DNA from: Peromyscus leucopus
Taxonomy: Eukaryota; Chordata; Mammalia; Rodentia; Cricetidae
Direction: 5' to 3'
Length of the DNA: 64,000 nucleotides
Assembly: GCF_004664715.2 (NCBI RefSeq)
Contig: NC_051066.1
Coordinates: forward strand, 78,809,735 to 78,873,734
In this document: one piece after another, positions 49,318 through 60,865 of the stretch
Position numbering within the stretch: the stretch's first letter is position 1
How the letters are laid out: every line of letters begins with the position of its first letter
The notes under the pieces: model-generated
Database searches by the model: none
Seen by the model: only the letters and a program-made list of their open reading frames with translations
What the model was told of the DNA's origin: nothing
Made by a program: the position numbers and the translations under genes

Positions 49318-49510
49318 TTTTTTTTTTTTTTTTTTTTTTACTATATTTATTTATTCTTTTGTGTACTCTCTGGTGCCACGGTGTACATGTGGAGGTAAGA
49401 GGAGCTCTAGGGAATCAGTTGTCTCCTGCCACCTTATAGGATCTGGAGAATGAACTCAGCTCATTGGACCTGGGCAATCACCTCTGTGCACTGAGCCATC
49501 TGGCCAGCCC
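49318..49510 (-). repeat. B2/B3-type SINE with poly-T
   Basis: T run at 49318-49339, ttatttattcttttgtgta, ctgagccatctggccagccc. Confidence 0.8.
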
Positions 49511-50318
49511 TTATGGGTACATAAGCAGAGTGTTTGCCGAAAGCCACCCCAGGGACTCCGATACCTAACCCCTAACTGACTGCAGAGCAAGAGACGACAG
49601 GCCATCTCCCAGAGCCTCCCCCGGTAGTCCTGGTCTGAATGTGTCACTGTTCGGTCCAGACCCAGGGTAAGGGAGCTGGGCAGCGTCCCTTCCCTGGCCT
49701 ACACCTTGACCCATCAGGTTCCTGGAGGTGTTTTTCCTCTCCCCTCAGGCATGTCCTCTGTTGGGAAGCAGCTTCTTCCTTTGCTCCAGTAACTCAAACT
49801 ACATTTCTCAGGAAGGCTTGGGCTCCCAGCCGACTGGAACACCAGCCGGGAGGTTTAGCAGCTGAAGTCTTGGGTTTGAATTATAATGACAGGACTACTT
49901 AATCATCCTCCACATGGCACTTCCTGGGCCAGATGCTCGTCCAGATCTTCGTAACAATGGACTCCTCGAATTCACTGAGCCCTCCAGGAAGCTTCGGCTT
50001 GTTGTTACCTAGGTGGTACTGTGGAGGACCTGGAGCCCAGGCAGCCTGGGCCATTTGTCTGAGGTCCTCCGGCCCAGCTGGGGCGACCTGTGCCCTGCTG
50101 CCTATTCAGGCTCATCTCACTACACAGAAAGATGCACCAGGGTGTAAATGAGGGTTTTTCCAGAGAGTGGTCCCTTTTGTTTTATGATCTTATGAAGGAA
50201 AATTTGTGACACTCCTCCACACACACACATCCTCATTCTGGTGGAAGCTCTCCACCTCAGCCCCTGGCACCCTGGCATCCATAGACCCAATGAATCTAGA
50301 ATGTTCTGGTGGAAGCCC

Positions 50319-50709
50319 TGCTGTGGGATGGCCTGTATGTCAAACCTGTTGCTCTGATTGGTCAATAAATAAAACACTGATTGGCCAGTGGCCAGGCAGG
50401 AAGTATAGGCGGGACTAACAGGGAGGAGAATTGAGAGAACAGGAAGGCAGAAGGAGACACTGCCAGCCGCCGCCATGACAAGCAGCCTGTGAAGATGCCG
50501 TAAGCCATGAGCCACGTGGCAAGGTATAGATTTATAGAAATGGATTAATTTAAGATATAAGAACAGTTAGCAAGAAGCCTGCCACGGCCATACAGTTTGT
50601 AAGCAATATAAGTCTCTGTGTTTACTTGGTTGGGTCTGAGCAGCTGTGGGACTGGTGGGTGAGAGAGATTTGTCCTGACTGTGGGCAAGGCAGAAAAACT
50701 CTAGCTACA
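50319..50709 (+). mobile_element. Solo LTR, mys/MYSERV-like class II endogenous retrovirus
   Basis: A 391-bp LTR beginning TGCTGTGGGATGG and ending CTAGCTACA, flanked by the 6-bp duplication aagccc (50313-50318 and 50710-50715). It has two CCAAT-type motifs (gattggtcaa, gattggcc). No internal viral sequence remains. The family name is from memory. Confidence 0.85.
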
Positions 50710-50715
50710 AAGCCC

Positions 50716-50960
50716 CACCTCTCTGCCCAGACCCTGCCCCTCAGAAAGCCCCGCCAAACACAGCTCAAGACCTTCCTTCCCCAGAGATGCTCAAGACCAC
50801 TCCTACAGGGTATTTAAACTGCACCCCAGAAAACAGACATGTGGTTTTTCAGTCTCTCTTCCCCATGTCCTCTCTGGAGGGCCAGTAAATCACCCGGAAA
50901 CGCTTTACTTATTAAACTGGGGCTTTTTCTAATTCAGTCTGATTTAGTCTGATTTGGAGT
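50716..50960 (+). mobile_element. Possible second LTR fragment (unassigned)
   Basis: Has gggtatttaaactgcacccc, a pyrimidine-rich gtttttcagtctctcttcc, and ttattaaactggggcttttt, a TATA-like then poly(A)-like layout. The solo LTR lies at its 5' side. Confidence 0.45.
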
Positions 50961-51004
50961 GCAGCATTGGCAGAGAGGCTTATTGAGGTGCAGAGACTTG
51001 GTGT

Positions 51005-51051
51005 TGAGCCAGCAACAGGACTTTGTTTACATGGTAACCCTACTTGTGCAT

Positions 51052-51101
<50 letters not shown>

Positions 51102-51241
51102 ACACAGCAATGGGGCTTTGTTTATATTGTAACCTCCCCCCACCCACACACGGAGAGCAACAGGGCTTTGTTTATATGATAACCCTACATACACACGTAC
51201 ACACACACAAACAGCAATGGGACTTTGTTTATATTGTAATC

Positions 51242-51289
<48 letters not shown>

Positions 51290-51330
51290 CCTGAGCCAGC
51301 AACAGGACTGAATTTATATTGCAAATAAAT
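51005..51330 (+). repeat. Composite minisatellite: five units of a 35-bp core plus (AC)n
   Basis: The core agcaacaggactttgttta...taaccctac recurs at about 51005, 51105, 51154, 51212 and 51293, with AC runs of different length between copies. The last copy is diverged. Confidence 0.85.
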
Positions 51331-51339
51331 ATTTTTTTT

Positions 51340-52080
51340 CTTAACAAAAAAGCTTCTTATCACCAAACAGAAAAAAATCAATACCTTTCTCCCCCAATTA
51401 CAGGATGCTTAAGCTTAGTCTATTGGGAAATGTCAACAAAGCACACATATAAAAAATAAGCACATAACAAAGATATGTGAAATGTACAAAGGCAACAGAT
51501 TAGCCCGGGGATGGCTGTCCAGGAGGCAGAGGAGGTAATGTTTGCAGTGGCCCTGTACATGGAAAGAGCTTGTGTGGGAAGAGTGTGGCATCAGGCCCTT
51601 GGAAGGATAGGATCTCTACGTGACCTCAGAATGCATGGGCGGAGGCTTGGGGACTGGCCGGCAAGGGGCTGAGGAACATTAGGTGGTGGTTTAGGCTCTG
51701 GGCCTTGACTACATTGTAGCTCAGTGGTAGAAAAACGGGGCATGTGTACATGTGTATGAGAGAAAGAGAGAATTTGAATGGGTATATAGAGATAAAGAGG
51801 AAATGGTAAGGCAAATGGGGGAAATGTCAACAAAAAGGTTAATCTAGGTAAATGGTAGATGAATGTGCTATTTTTATTCTTGAGAGTTTTTTTTTTTCTA
51901 TGATCGGAACTATCTAACAAAATTTTTTGCTTTGTTCTTAATTCAGGAATCTTAGCTTTTTCTTGTTTGAGTTCCTGGTTCAATTGGGAAAAGAACCAAG
52001 GCACCAAAAGAAAATCCCAGTCTGGAGTCCCATGAGGCACCAGTGTTCATTGTCGCGATTTTAACATGTTGCTGACTTCA
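51340..52080. other. Intergenic, nothing recognised
   Basis: No gene or clear repeat. Confidence 0.45.
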
Positions 52081-52084
52081 GAAA

Positions 52085-52175
52085 TGATCTGTGCTGGGAG
52101 TGAGAGGCTGAGGCAGGAGGGATAGCCGTGCATTTGAGGCCAGTGTGGGCTTCAGTGGGATTTTATCTCAAACCC
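52085..52175 (+). repeat. B1 fragment
   Basis: Has gagaggctgaggcaggaggg and attttatctcaaacccaaac. Confidence 0.6.
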
Positions 52176-53264
52176 AAACGCATTTAGCTGAAACCAGTGA
52201 CCCCGGTGATGCTGGCCACCACTGTTGGCTTTAATATGGCGCTTGTTACCTTGCGAGAAAGGTCATGAGGCACGACAAAACCCAGTATCAGAGCTTTATT
52301 AGGAGGAAGGGCAGGGTGAACAGAAGAGAATGACCAGGTCTGGGAAGAGACACTTGCAGAGAGAGTGGGGGGGAGGGGGGAGCAGAAGAGAGAGGAGGAG
52401 TCTGTGACTGGCTTTTTAGGGATTTCCCTGCACATGTGCATGTGGGCTTATGGAGCTATGCCACGCATGCACTGATTTCGTGACCTCGTTGCACGCATTT
52501 GCGCAATCACGCAGTGTACTGGTGATGTGAAATGTAAGACCCCTTACTCAGCTACTGAACTGCACATGTGCCGTCATACAGCTGGAGTGGCAGGATCCTA
52601 ACAACCACACACAGTACCTACAGTGTCTCTCGGAGGACTGATTCAGTGCCAACTTCTGAAGCAGGTTATCTCCCAACCCTGTAAAATGAACTTGCTAAAA
52701 TTTTCATATTTCCTTTGTAATTAGGATTGAAATTTCATCATTTGACTCTGGAAATGTGGATATTAAGCAAGATTGTAAGCCGTCACCTTTGCGAGTATGT
52801 CTTAGAACTGACTTAAAAGAAGTTTCAAAGCACTAGCTGAGGCTGCTCTCTACCAGTGGCTATGAATTAATTCTCCTGGAAAAAAAATAATTGCTACAAG
52901 TTAATAGACTCTTTGAAGCTCAATCAAGCCAATTTTCATTGTCGAGTTGTGACGCCTTTGAACTTGGCTCATTGAATTAGCCTGTTGGATGACCACCTTG
53001 AAGATGGTTTTGTTGGTGACTCAGCAGCCTCTCTGTGGCTCGGTGTCCCACCCAATCCCATTCATCTTAGTTGTTTAATGAGCAGCTCCAGGCAAACATT
53101 CCTTTTTCATTATATAGTAGCTAAAAGAGACTTATAACCAACCTGGTAGAAATAAACTGAAATCAAGAATCCTGACGTTGCCACTAATGAGGCCGCCAGA
53201 TCTGTTTCCTCATTTGCTAAATGAGGAATTTAGGACATTTCTAGGGATCTGGTATTCGGGTTTT
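52176..53264. other. Intergenic; repeat-free block 52850-53200
   Basis: The second half is AT-rich with homeodomain-like motifs (gaattaattctc, ataattgctacaagttaat) and no SINE. This could be a conserved non-coding element. Confidence 0.4.
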
Positions 53265-53480
53265 TTAAAGCATTGTTTTACTTTATATGAATGGGTGTTT
53301 TGCTTTCGCGTATGTTTGTGCTCTGTGTTGGAGCCTGGTGCCTGAGGAGGCCAAAGGGCAATAGATCTCCTTGAACTGGAGCTCCAGAAGGTTGTGGCCA
53401 CCATGTGGATACTGAGAATCAAGCCCAGGACCTTTGGAAGAGCAACAAGTGCTCTTAACCACTGAAACATCTGTCCCGCC
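53265..53480 (-). repeat. B2/B3-type SINE
   Basis: Has tatgaatgggtgttttgct, gaactggagctccagaaggt, gtgctcttaaccactgaaac. Confidence 0.9.
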
Positions 53481-53582
53481 CCTAGTACTCAGAATTTGCT
53501 TTGCAGACAGGTAAGTATTCAAATGAGGGGCCAGCGTTTGCTGCCAGCTGGTCTGCAAGATGCCCTAAAGATTTTTATTTCT

Positions 53583-53711
53583 GCCAGGTGGCAGCGGTGC
53601 ACGCCTTTAATCCCAGCACTCAGGAGGCAGAGCCAGGTGGATCTCTCCTGAGTTCAAGGCCAGCCTGGGCTACAGAGTGAGTTCCAAGGCTACAATAGAG
53701 AAACACTGTCT

Positions 53712-53749
<38 letters not shown>
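53583..53749 (+). repeat. Young B1 SINE with long poly-A
   Basis: Has gtgcacgcctttaatcccag and a tail of about 37 A. The flank agattttt recurs on both sides as a short target duplication. Confidence 0.95.
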
Positions 53750-53751
<2 letters not shown>

Positions 53752-54198
53752 TTTTTGTTCCCTGGGTTTGAGTTGAATGAAGTCTCTGCCCATGTGAAAT
53801 AAGAATACTATGTCAAAGATATCACAAAGTTGATGAACTATGAAGACCAGGTCATAAAAGACTGGATAACTTGAACATTGCTGTCTGCTGAATCAATTAT
53901 TCCAGAGCCATCAGGCCATGGAGACCTAAAGCTCCGCAGGGAAATCCACGTGGGTGAAGAGGAGTTACAGCCCCCCCTTGCTCAACCAACACTCATTTAC
54001 CAATCATGGAAATGAGCTACCTGGAAAGTGAATCCTCTCTGCCCAAACTTTCAGATGATTTAGCCCCAGTTTGTGTCTTAGGCAAACCTCCCAGAATTTC
54101 CCACATCCGATGATCTAAGCTTCTCCTGCAATTATGGAAAATACAGCGTTATCACAAGGCAGCCACTGAGTTTTGCAGTGATTTAATGTATAGCAAGC

Positions 54199-54510
54199 TG
54201 TGATGCTTAAATCCAACTGTCAACTTGACCTCTGGGTGTGCCTATGAGACTGAATTAAAAAGGGGAAGACTCACCCCAGATGTGGGTGGCACCATTCTGG
54301 CGGCTGGGGAGGCAGCAAACTGAATAGCAAGCAGGATTTTCCTTCCTGACTGTGGGTACAATGTCCCAGCTGCCTCATGCTCCTAACACCATGTTTTCCC
54401 CAACATGATGGACTGCATCGTCAAGCTGTGAGCCAAAAGAAATCCTTCCTTCCATCAGGTATTTACCCTCGCAATGAGAAAAGCAACTAATATACAAGCT
54501 ATAATTAAAA
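54199..54510 (+). mobile_element. MLT2-like ERVL LTR
   Basis: Begins tgtgatgcttaaatcc, then ctgtcaacttgacctctggg and gatgtgggtggcaccat; ends near gagaaaagcaactaat. This is the order of MLT2-type LTRs as I recall them. Confidence 0.6.
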
Positions 54511-55200
54511 CACGTTTAGTAACTTTTATGGCAAATTTGATGGAGCAATTTTACATCTAATGACTCCGGCGATAAAATACGGGCCTTTTATTTCATATGC
54601 CTTTTTAAAATGGTGTGCTCCCTGTCATCCAACTTTTATGGCATTATACAAAAGCATCAGTTAAATGGTAGATTGAAGAATTAAAAAATAATTGGCCCCC
54701 ACTCCACAGCAAGCTTGAAAACATCGATCAGAACGTTACAATCTTTGTGGAAAGTTGAAAGGGTTTTTAAATTATCTGGTCTAACCTCCCACTCAGTGAT
54801 AAATTGTCTTTTACCGTTTCTCAGCAATAAAGTTCTGGTTCTTGGCAGGGTTGTTACAGTCAATGTTCCTAAATGTGCCTTTTTCTGAGTACTTGCCATG
54901 TAAGTGCCCATCCGGGGTATTTATGGTCTGTAGAGCAACACTGCTCAGCAGGTACTTCTAGCCCAGGCCCATAGAAGAGGAAATTGAGGCTTGGGGTAAA
55001 GCCGATATTTTTAACTAACCCAGGCCATCTGATTCCAGACTCACTGTATGGCCTCTGTCTTCTTCGTTGTATTTGTACCCAATACACTTCATTTTGTATA
55101 ACAAAATGTTACATTGTCTCTGACTGCTGGAAATTACACTTATTTTTAAGAAGAAAAGGACAGAATTGAAATTGTAATATAACCCATGAAAATAGAGTGT
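54511..55200. other. Intergenic; repeat-poor, AT-rich
   Basis: Has tttagtaacttttatggca and acaacttttatggcattat-like repeated motifs and no SINE up to about 54860, then a MIR-like tail at 54945-55050. Confidence 0.4.
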
Positions 55201-55204
55201 TTGG

Positions 55205-55380
55205 GGGCTGGAGAGAGATGGTTCAGTGGTTTGGAGAATCCCTAGAATCTCTAGAACCTTTGATGCTTTGGTGCTCAGGTGGAGGAAGAGACCGGAGAGC
55301 AGCCTAGAAGCTAGCTTTGGTAGCCTCAAGAACAAGATAGAAAGAAAGAATAACACTCACAATAAGTCATGTGTGGCATG

Positions 55381-55426
<46 letters not shown>
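55205..55426 (+). repeat. SINE remnant (B2/B3-like) with (AC)n
   Basis: gggggctggagagagatggt start, AC run at 55383-55426. Confidence 0.7.
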
Positions 55427-55428
<2 letters not shown>

Positions 55429-55549
55429 TCCCCTCCCCATTTTACAAAATGTATAAAAATAGAATACCCATTTCTACAAATCCACACACCACAGAGATTG
55501 TTTGAAAATAATAAGTCTTAGAACATATCTGCCACATGCCAACTACTGG

Positions 55550-56070
55550 GTAGTCGGCCTCCCATATCCAGGGGTTCCATATGCAAAGATTTGACCAACC
55601 CCAGACCCAGAACATCTTTTTAAAAATCTGCATGGATGCGGGCTGGAGAGACACTCAGTAGGTAAGAGCACTGGCTGTTCTTGCAGAGGACCTGAGTTCA
55701 GTTCCCAGCACCCACATGGTGGCTCTCAACCATTACTAACTCTAGTTCCCGGGAGTGAACACCTTCTTCTGGCCTCCAAGGGCACTATACACACAGTGCA
55801 CATACATCCATGTAGGCAGAACACCCATACACATAAAGATAAACAAAACTTTAAAAGCATGTATCTATAGTGAGCATGCACAGACCCTTTCTTGTCATTG
55901 TCTCTAATAGAATATAATAATTATTCATATATTATTCGCATTGTGATATTGTAAGTAATCTAGAGATGATTTTTATAGGAAAATGTGTAGAAGTTATATG
56001 CAAACACTACACCATTTTACATAAAATGCTTGAGCATCCACCGATTTTATCCTGAGGGATAACTTATTAT
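55550..56070. mobile_element. MER2-like DNA transposon relic, split by a SINE
   Basis: Left piece gtagtcggcctcccatatcc and gatttgaccaacc. Right piece (55860-56070) taagtaatctagagatgatt and gcttgagcatccaccgattt. The order matches the two halves of a Tigger-type MER2 as I recall it. Confidence 0.65.
55640..55850 (+). repeat. B2/B3-type SINE inside the MER2-like relic
   Basis: Has gcgggctggagagacactca, gttcccagcacccacatggt and an acacataaagataaac tail. Confidence 0.92.
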
Positions 56071-56079
56071 ATACATGTT

Positions 56080-57460
56080 CACATCCTAAAAATTAATTAG
56101 GTTAAGGAAAAGCCAAATGCTAAATTTACTCAAGTTATTTTTAAGTGACTTTTGTAGCAAAGATGGGCTAGAGACTCCTGGGACTTGGGCTAAAGCTATT
56201 GTCAGTGCCAAGTTGTTACCGGAAATAACAGAAGCGAAGAACGAGGGGCCTGGAAGGGGACCTGGAAGCCTGTTTCTTTTTCCAGATGGAGAGCAGGAGA
56301 TCCAGAAAAAGTCAAGATGGCAAGCCTGAAACCGTAGGGAATAACTAACGCCCGGTACCTGTCCAAGGTTCTCCAGCTCACAGCCCTGGATATAAAGGCT
56401 TACAATAATCAAGTGCTTCAGAACTACTCAACACTCCTGCGAGCAAGAGCACTCTATTTGGGCAAATAATAAACCCAGAATCTGCTTATCAGCTCTCCTA
56501 ATGGAAATGACAACCAGCGAGGCAAAATGCCTCTCGATTCTCAGGATAACACAACCGGCTCACAGGGTCTCCAGTTATTACTGATGGAATCCTCCCAGCT
56601 ATTACGCCTCAGAAGAATATTAATGCATGCAGCCAGCAAAGACAGAGCTAAAGGACAGGGAAGGAAGGGCTGTGGCCCCGCACAATGCCGCTGGTATTCA
56701 AATTGTGCTCTCCTGAGCTGTGTCTAATATCAGCACCATTTTTAAAACAAGAGACATATCAGTTGCAGCCGAGGTTTTTATTCTACTTTCCCGTTCTTCA
56801 CTGCCTGGATGAGGGGGAAGGGGGAAAAGGAAAAAAGAAGAAAAGAATCACCCGTTACATTACTTTTTAATTTAATGCCCTTGAGTAAGGGCACTCGCAG
56901 CGCGGCATGATGGAGACCTCGGGAAGAGCGGTTGCATCGTTTTCTCCAGGTAAAGCCTCGCTCCCCATTGTCATGGCATCTCTGCATCGCATTATTTGAA
57001 TTCCAGACACATCGACAGCACACTGAAGGGCCCCTGCCAATTTTTGCAGCTTGCTTGGAAAAGAGCATCAGGAAGCCTACATTAGTCATTTATACGACTC
57101 CCTGGTCCCAGTTGTAAATTCAGCTTGTGGGCCTGCCTCCAGGTGAGGCCCTGTGGCTTTGCGCTCTAATCCTGTAACCCTTTGCGGCCAGTTTCTTCCC
57201 ATGAACACGCGCTTCAAATCTCGGCTCTTTGTTGACCTCTCCGAAGGTTGTTTTTTTGTTTTTGTTTTCTGTGCGGTCGGAGCTGTTACTATAGCCACCC
57301 CTCCTGTATTTTCACACAGATGAAATCTCGTTAAATTTGTCAATGGTGCTCTCATGAAGTGGCTGAGGATAGCCCATTTTGTTTAAATAAGAGATTTTCA
57401 AGTCCCCTCCACCCCCAGTTCTTCCTCCTCTCTTTGCTTCTTGTCTCCCTCCCACCCCTT
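56080..57460. other. Repeat-free intergenic block
   Basis: About 1.4 kb without SINEs and with several CpGs. Motifs include tgcttatcagct (GATA) and caaccgg. No coding frame resembles a known protein. It is about 20 kb downstream of the LMO2 promoter. Confidence 0.45.
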
Positions 57461-57524
57461 CTTTCCTTCCTTTCTTCTTTCTTCTTCTTTTTTTTTTTAA
57501 CTTTCGTTTTTTCTTTGTTTTGTT

Positions 57525-57620
57525 AGGGGCAGAGGCACAACTAACCCAGACTGGTCTCAAACTCACTATGTAGCTGAGGTTGGCCTTGAACTCCTGATCT
57601 TCCTGTATCCAACTCCAAAG
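57525..57620 (-). repeat. Diverged B1 SINE
   Basis: Has gactggtctcaaactcacta and ggccttgaactcctgatctt. Confidence 0.65.
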
Positions 57621-57895
57621 GGCTGGAAAAAACTTGAGAAATCGTTTCTATGGTTTAGGACAATTTTCACAACACAAACAGGGGGAAATTGCACGTGCTG
57701 TAAATCCCAAATTGTCATCTATTTTATATGTGCACATAGACACGCACACATGCACGTCTAACTAGAAGACAATGGAGCAAAGCCAGTGGTGATTCTTCTG
57801 TTCCTTCTTTACCTTTTGCTTTATTTTCTAAAGCAAGCAAAGTGTTGCATTTGCAGTCAGGAAAATCAAATGCTACTTATAAAGATAACTCCCCT

Positions 57896-58003
57896 AGCCA
57901 GGTGGTGGTGACCCACGCCTTTCTGAGGCCAGCCTGATCTACAAAGCGAGTTCTAGGGCAGCCAGAGCTACACAGAGAAACCCTGTCTTGGAAAACAAAA
58001 CAA
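57896..58003 (+). repeat. B1 SINE with internal deletion
   Basis: ccaggtggtggtgacccacg jumps directly to ctgaggccagcctgatctac, so the middle of a full B1 is missing. Confidence 0.85.
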
Positions 58004-58696
58004 CGATAACGTCTACCAGGTATGCTTTTAGACAAAAAGGATTGTTTAAGAGTTTTAGTATCCGGTCAGGGGAAGGCTCCTACTCACAGGCCCAGCCTGG
58101 GCAGCAGAGCTGTGCACGAGGCAATGTCTGTAAGCTGGGGTTGAAGTTTAGAGAGTTTGGTCCTGAAGGAGCGGAAATGGCTTCCTCCACCCCCTAGGGT
58201 TCTCTCCTATGGGTTCAGCTGTCCAGAGAGCAGTCACAGGCGTGGGGAAGAAGGACAGGAAGAAAGGAGGGAAAGAACGACTCCCTCGGCTGGCCAAGTG
58301 CGAAGGAGACACACGTCACAGCTGACTGTCACAGACCGCGGGCAAACTTCCACCCAGTAATTCCATTGCATGCAGAGCCAGTTTCCTTTTCCCATGAGCC
58401 TTGGTGGCTGCTCCTCCTGCATCTGCATAGCCTTCCTTGTTACTCTCCGGGGTTCACTAAAATCTCCTCCTGACTCAGACCAGATCGAGATTCTTTTAAC
58501 TACAAGAGACAGGGATTTCAACATACCAAGAGCCCAAGGCCAGGCAAATAGGTGCCCGGGTAATTTTATCTCCGCTTAAGTATATTACCTAACCCAGGCC
58601 TACCAGCAGCTCCACGGTGTTCTGTACAATGAGAAAAGTTACCCATATTATTTTATTTCTTAAACACGCAGGCACCGTTACTAAACACATCACTCT

Positions 58697-58870
58697 CAGT
58701 GATTGGAGAGACGGCTCAGTTGTCAAGAGCCTGCACTGTTGTTACAGAGGATAGGGTTGGACTTCCTGCAGCCAAGCAGGACAGCTAACAAGCACCTGGG
58801 ATTCTAGCCGCAGGCGGTCCTCTGACCACCACAGGCACCTGCATATATATGCACCAACCCACACGCATAT
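58697..58870 (+). repeat. B2/B3-type SINE, left member of an inverted pair
   Basis: Has gattggagagacggctcagt and a ggcacctgcatatatatgc end. Confidence 0.8.
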
Positions 58871-58874
58871 ACAT

Positions 58875-59055
58875 AATTTTGTCTGCATGCACGTCTGTGC
58901 ATCATGTGCATGCCTGGTGCCCACCATGGCCAAAAGAGGGTGTCAGATTCACCTGGAACTGGAGTAATAAATAGATGATTGTGAGCTGCCATTGAACTCA
59001 GGTGTAGAAGAGCAGTCAGTGTTCTTAACTGTTGAGCCATCTCTCCAGCCCCACA
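58875..59055 (-). repeat. B2/B3-type SINE, right member of an inverted pair
   Basis: Has ggccaaaagagggtgtcaga and gttgagccatctctccagcc. Confidence 0.9.
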
Positions 59056-59159
59056 TGTTACATTTTTAAAGAGCAGCTTCAGGGTTTTAGTGTATTGTCG
59101 ACGATGAATGCTGTATAAAAGTCTTTCATATGCTCTTCCACCAATGTCCACTGTAATTT

Positions 59160-59245
59160 TTTTTTTTTTATAGTGATTGGATCAGACCAGAACCTTGAGC
59201 GAACTAGGCAGATGCTCTACCACTGAACTACAACCCAGTCCCCTG
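59160..59245 (-). repeat. ID-like SINE
   Basis: T run, then gaactaggcagatgctctac and cactgaactacaacccag. Confidence 0.65.
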
Positions 59246-59514
59246 AGTTGTGTGTGCGTTTTCACCTGCCACTGGCAGGTGACCAGAGTAATTCTTTGGG
59301 CTCCGTGACATGTCTAGAGCTCTACTACTCTGGGTGTTCAGCAGTGGGGCCACCAGGCCCAGAATTACCGAATCAGCCTTCGCCTTTAATAGCTCCTCAG
59401 TGCTCTTTATGCACTTGACAATTGGAGAAATACTGATCAGAGAGATCAAAAAGGACATGTTCTTTCAGCAACAAAAATATTTTCTTTTCAAGCGAGTGAG
59501 CGAGCGAGCGAGTA

Positions 59515-59625
59515 CTCAACTGTCATCCTACCTCCTCAGGAGGCTGAGGCTCAAAGGCCACTTGAGAGCATGGATTCTAGATCAACCTGGGCAAGATCTG
59601 TCTCAATAAGCAAGTAAATAAATAT
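59515..59625 (+). repeat. Old B1 (PB1-like) SINE
   Basis: Has cctcaggaggctgaggctca and a gtctcaataag end. Confidence 0.65.
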
Positions 59626-59804
59626 TTGCTTTAAAGATATTATTGTGCAGGGGAAAAAATACCTAGAACCAGACCTGCCGCCTAGACTTGGATGGGCTGA
59701 GTGTGAAGTAACACTTGAAATACATCTCCCTGCTCTCTCTGGAGTTTCTAGGCTGGAGACATTGGCCATTGGTGTTAAGAATCTGTGCTCTTTAGTTCTT
59801 AAAA

Positions 59805-60142
59805 AGATTTATTTTAATTAAAAAATTATATGTATGTGTGTGTGTCTAAGTAGGTGTATGTGCATGTGACTGCAGGTGCCCATGAGGTGAGAGGTGAGTG
59901 CATGTGACTGCAGGTGCCCATGAGGTGAGAGGTGAGTGAGTGCATGTGACTGCAGGTGCCCATGAGGTGAGAGGTGAGTGCATGTGACTGCAGGTGCCTG
60001 TGAGGTGAGAGGTGGTGGGTCCTCCAGGAGCCAGAGTTACAGGCAGCTTTGAGCTGCCTGATGTGGGTGCTGGGAACTGAACTCTGGTTCTCTGAAAGAG
60101 CGGCCAGCTCACTGAACCACGGAACCATCTCTCTAGTGCCTG
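59805..60142 (-). repeat. B2/B3-type SINE expanded by a minisatellite
   Basis: Antisense SINE with a four-copy unit at 59861-60013. Its head is gtgggtgctgggaactgaac and aaccatctctctagtg. Confidence 0.85.
59861..60013 (+). repeat. Minisatellite, about four copies of a 38-bp unit
   Basis: Unit tgcatgtgactgcaggtgcc then catgaggtgagaggtgag. One copy carries an extra gtga. Confidence 0.93.
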
Positions 60143-60149
60143 GTGGTAA

Positions 60150-60865
60150 GAATCTTAGCAATTTTAAACACAACTAATCTTTTTGTAGATGCCGTCAGCT
60201 CATTTTTCTCAAGTCTCTAAACCATTACGTTCTCAAGGGAATATTATACATTCACTTTGTGTTTCCAATTTTGCTCAAAACATTAATTTTATAATCACTC
60301 TTCATCAGGACTGAACAACACATTTTAGAGAGAACATTTTTCAGAACTATGCTACCGACTTTCCGTTTTGGAGGCTGTATTTTCCTATCATCAGCATGCG
60401 TCGCCTACTCCCACTAATTAAGTTTTATCAGCAAGATGGCATCCACTCAATTCTCCCACCCTATGCTTAACAATGACTTAAAATTTTATGTTCCATAATG
60501 CCTTTCCAATACACCCCAACATTTGGTTGCAGTGAAAAGGAGTCATTGTATAATTTCTTAGATGGCATAAAAATACCAATACTATCAAAACAGCCTTGTG
60601 CTACATCATCCAATACAAAACTTAAAGATCTAAACAAGAAGCATAGATTGGCCTAGAATTTTAAAGGCTTGTCTGCCACAGTCTCTTACTTTGCCAATGT
60701 GTGGCATTGCTGTAGATAACTCTGGTTTTAGGTCTATTTTCTGCAAGTAGTCTTCTAAAAATCTGTCTATACTTTCTTTTGTTGTGTACCAGGCAGTCTC
60801 CTTCTCCCAAACACCCACAAATGAACAGTTTTCTTCTTGGGGGTTCACAATTCTCCCAATGCTTT
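60150..60865. other. Intergenic, nothing recognised
   Basis: AT-rich unique-looking sequence. Confidence 0.45.
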
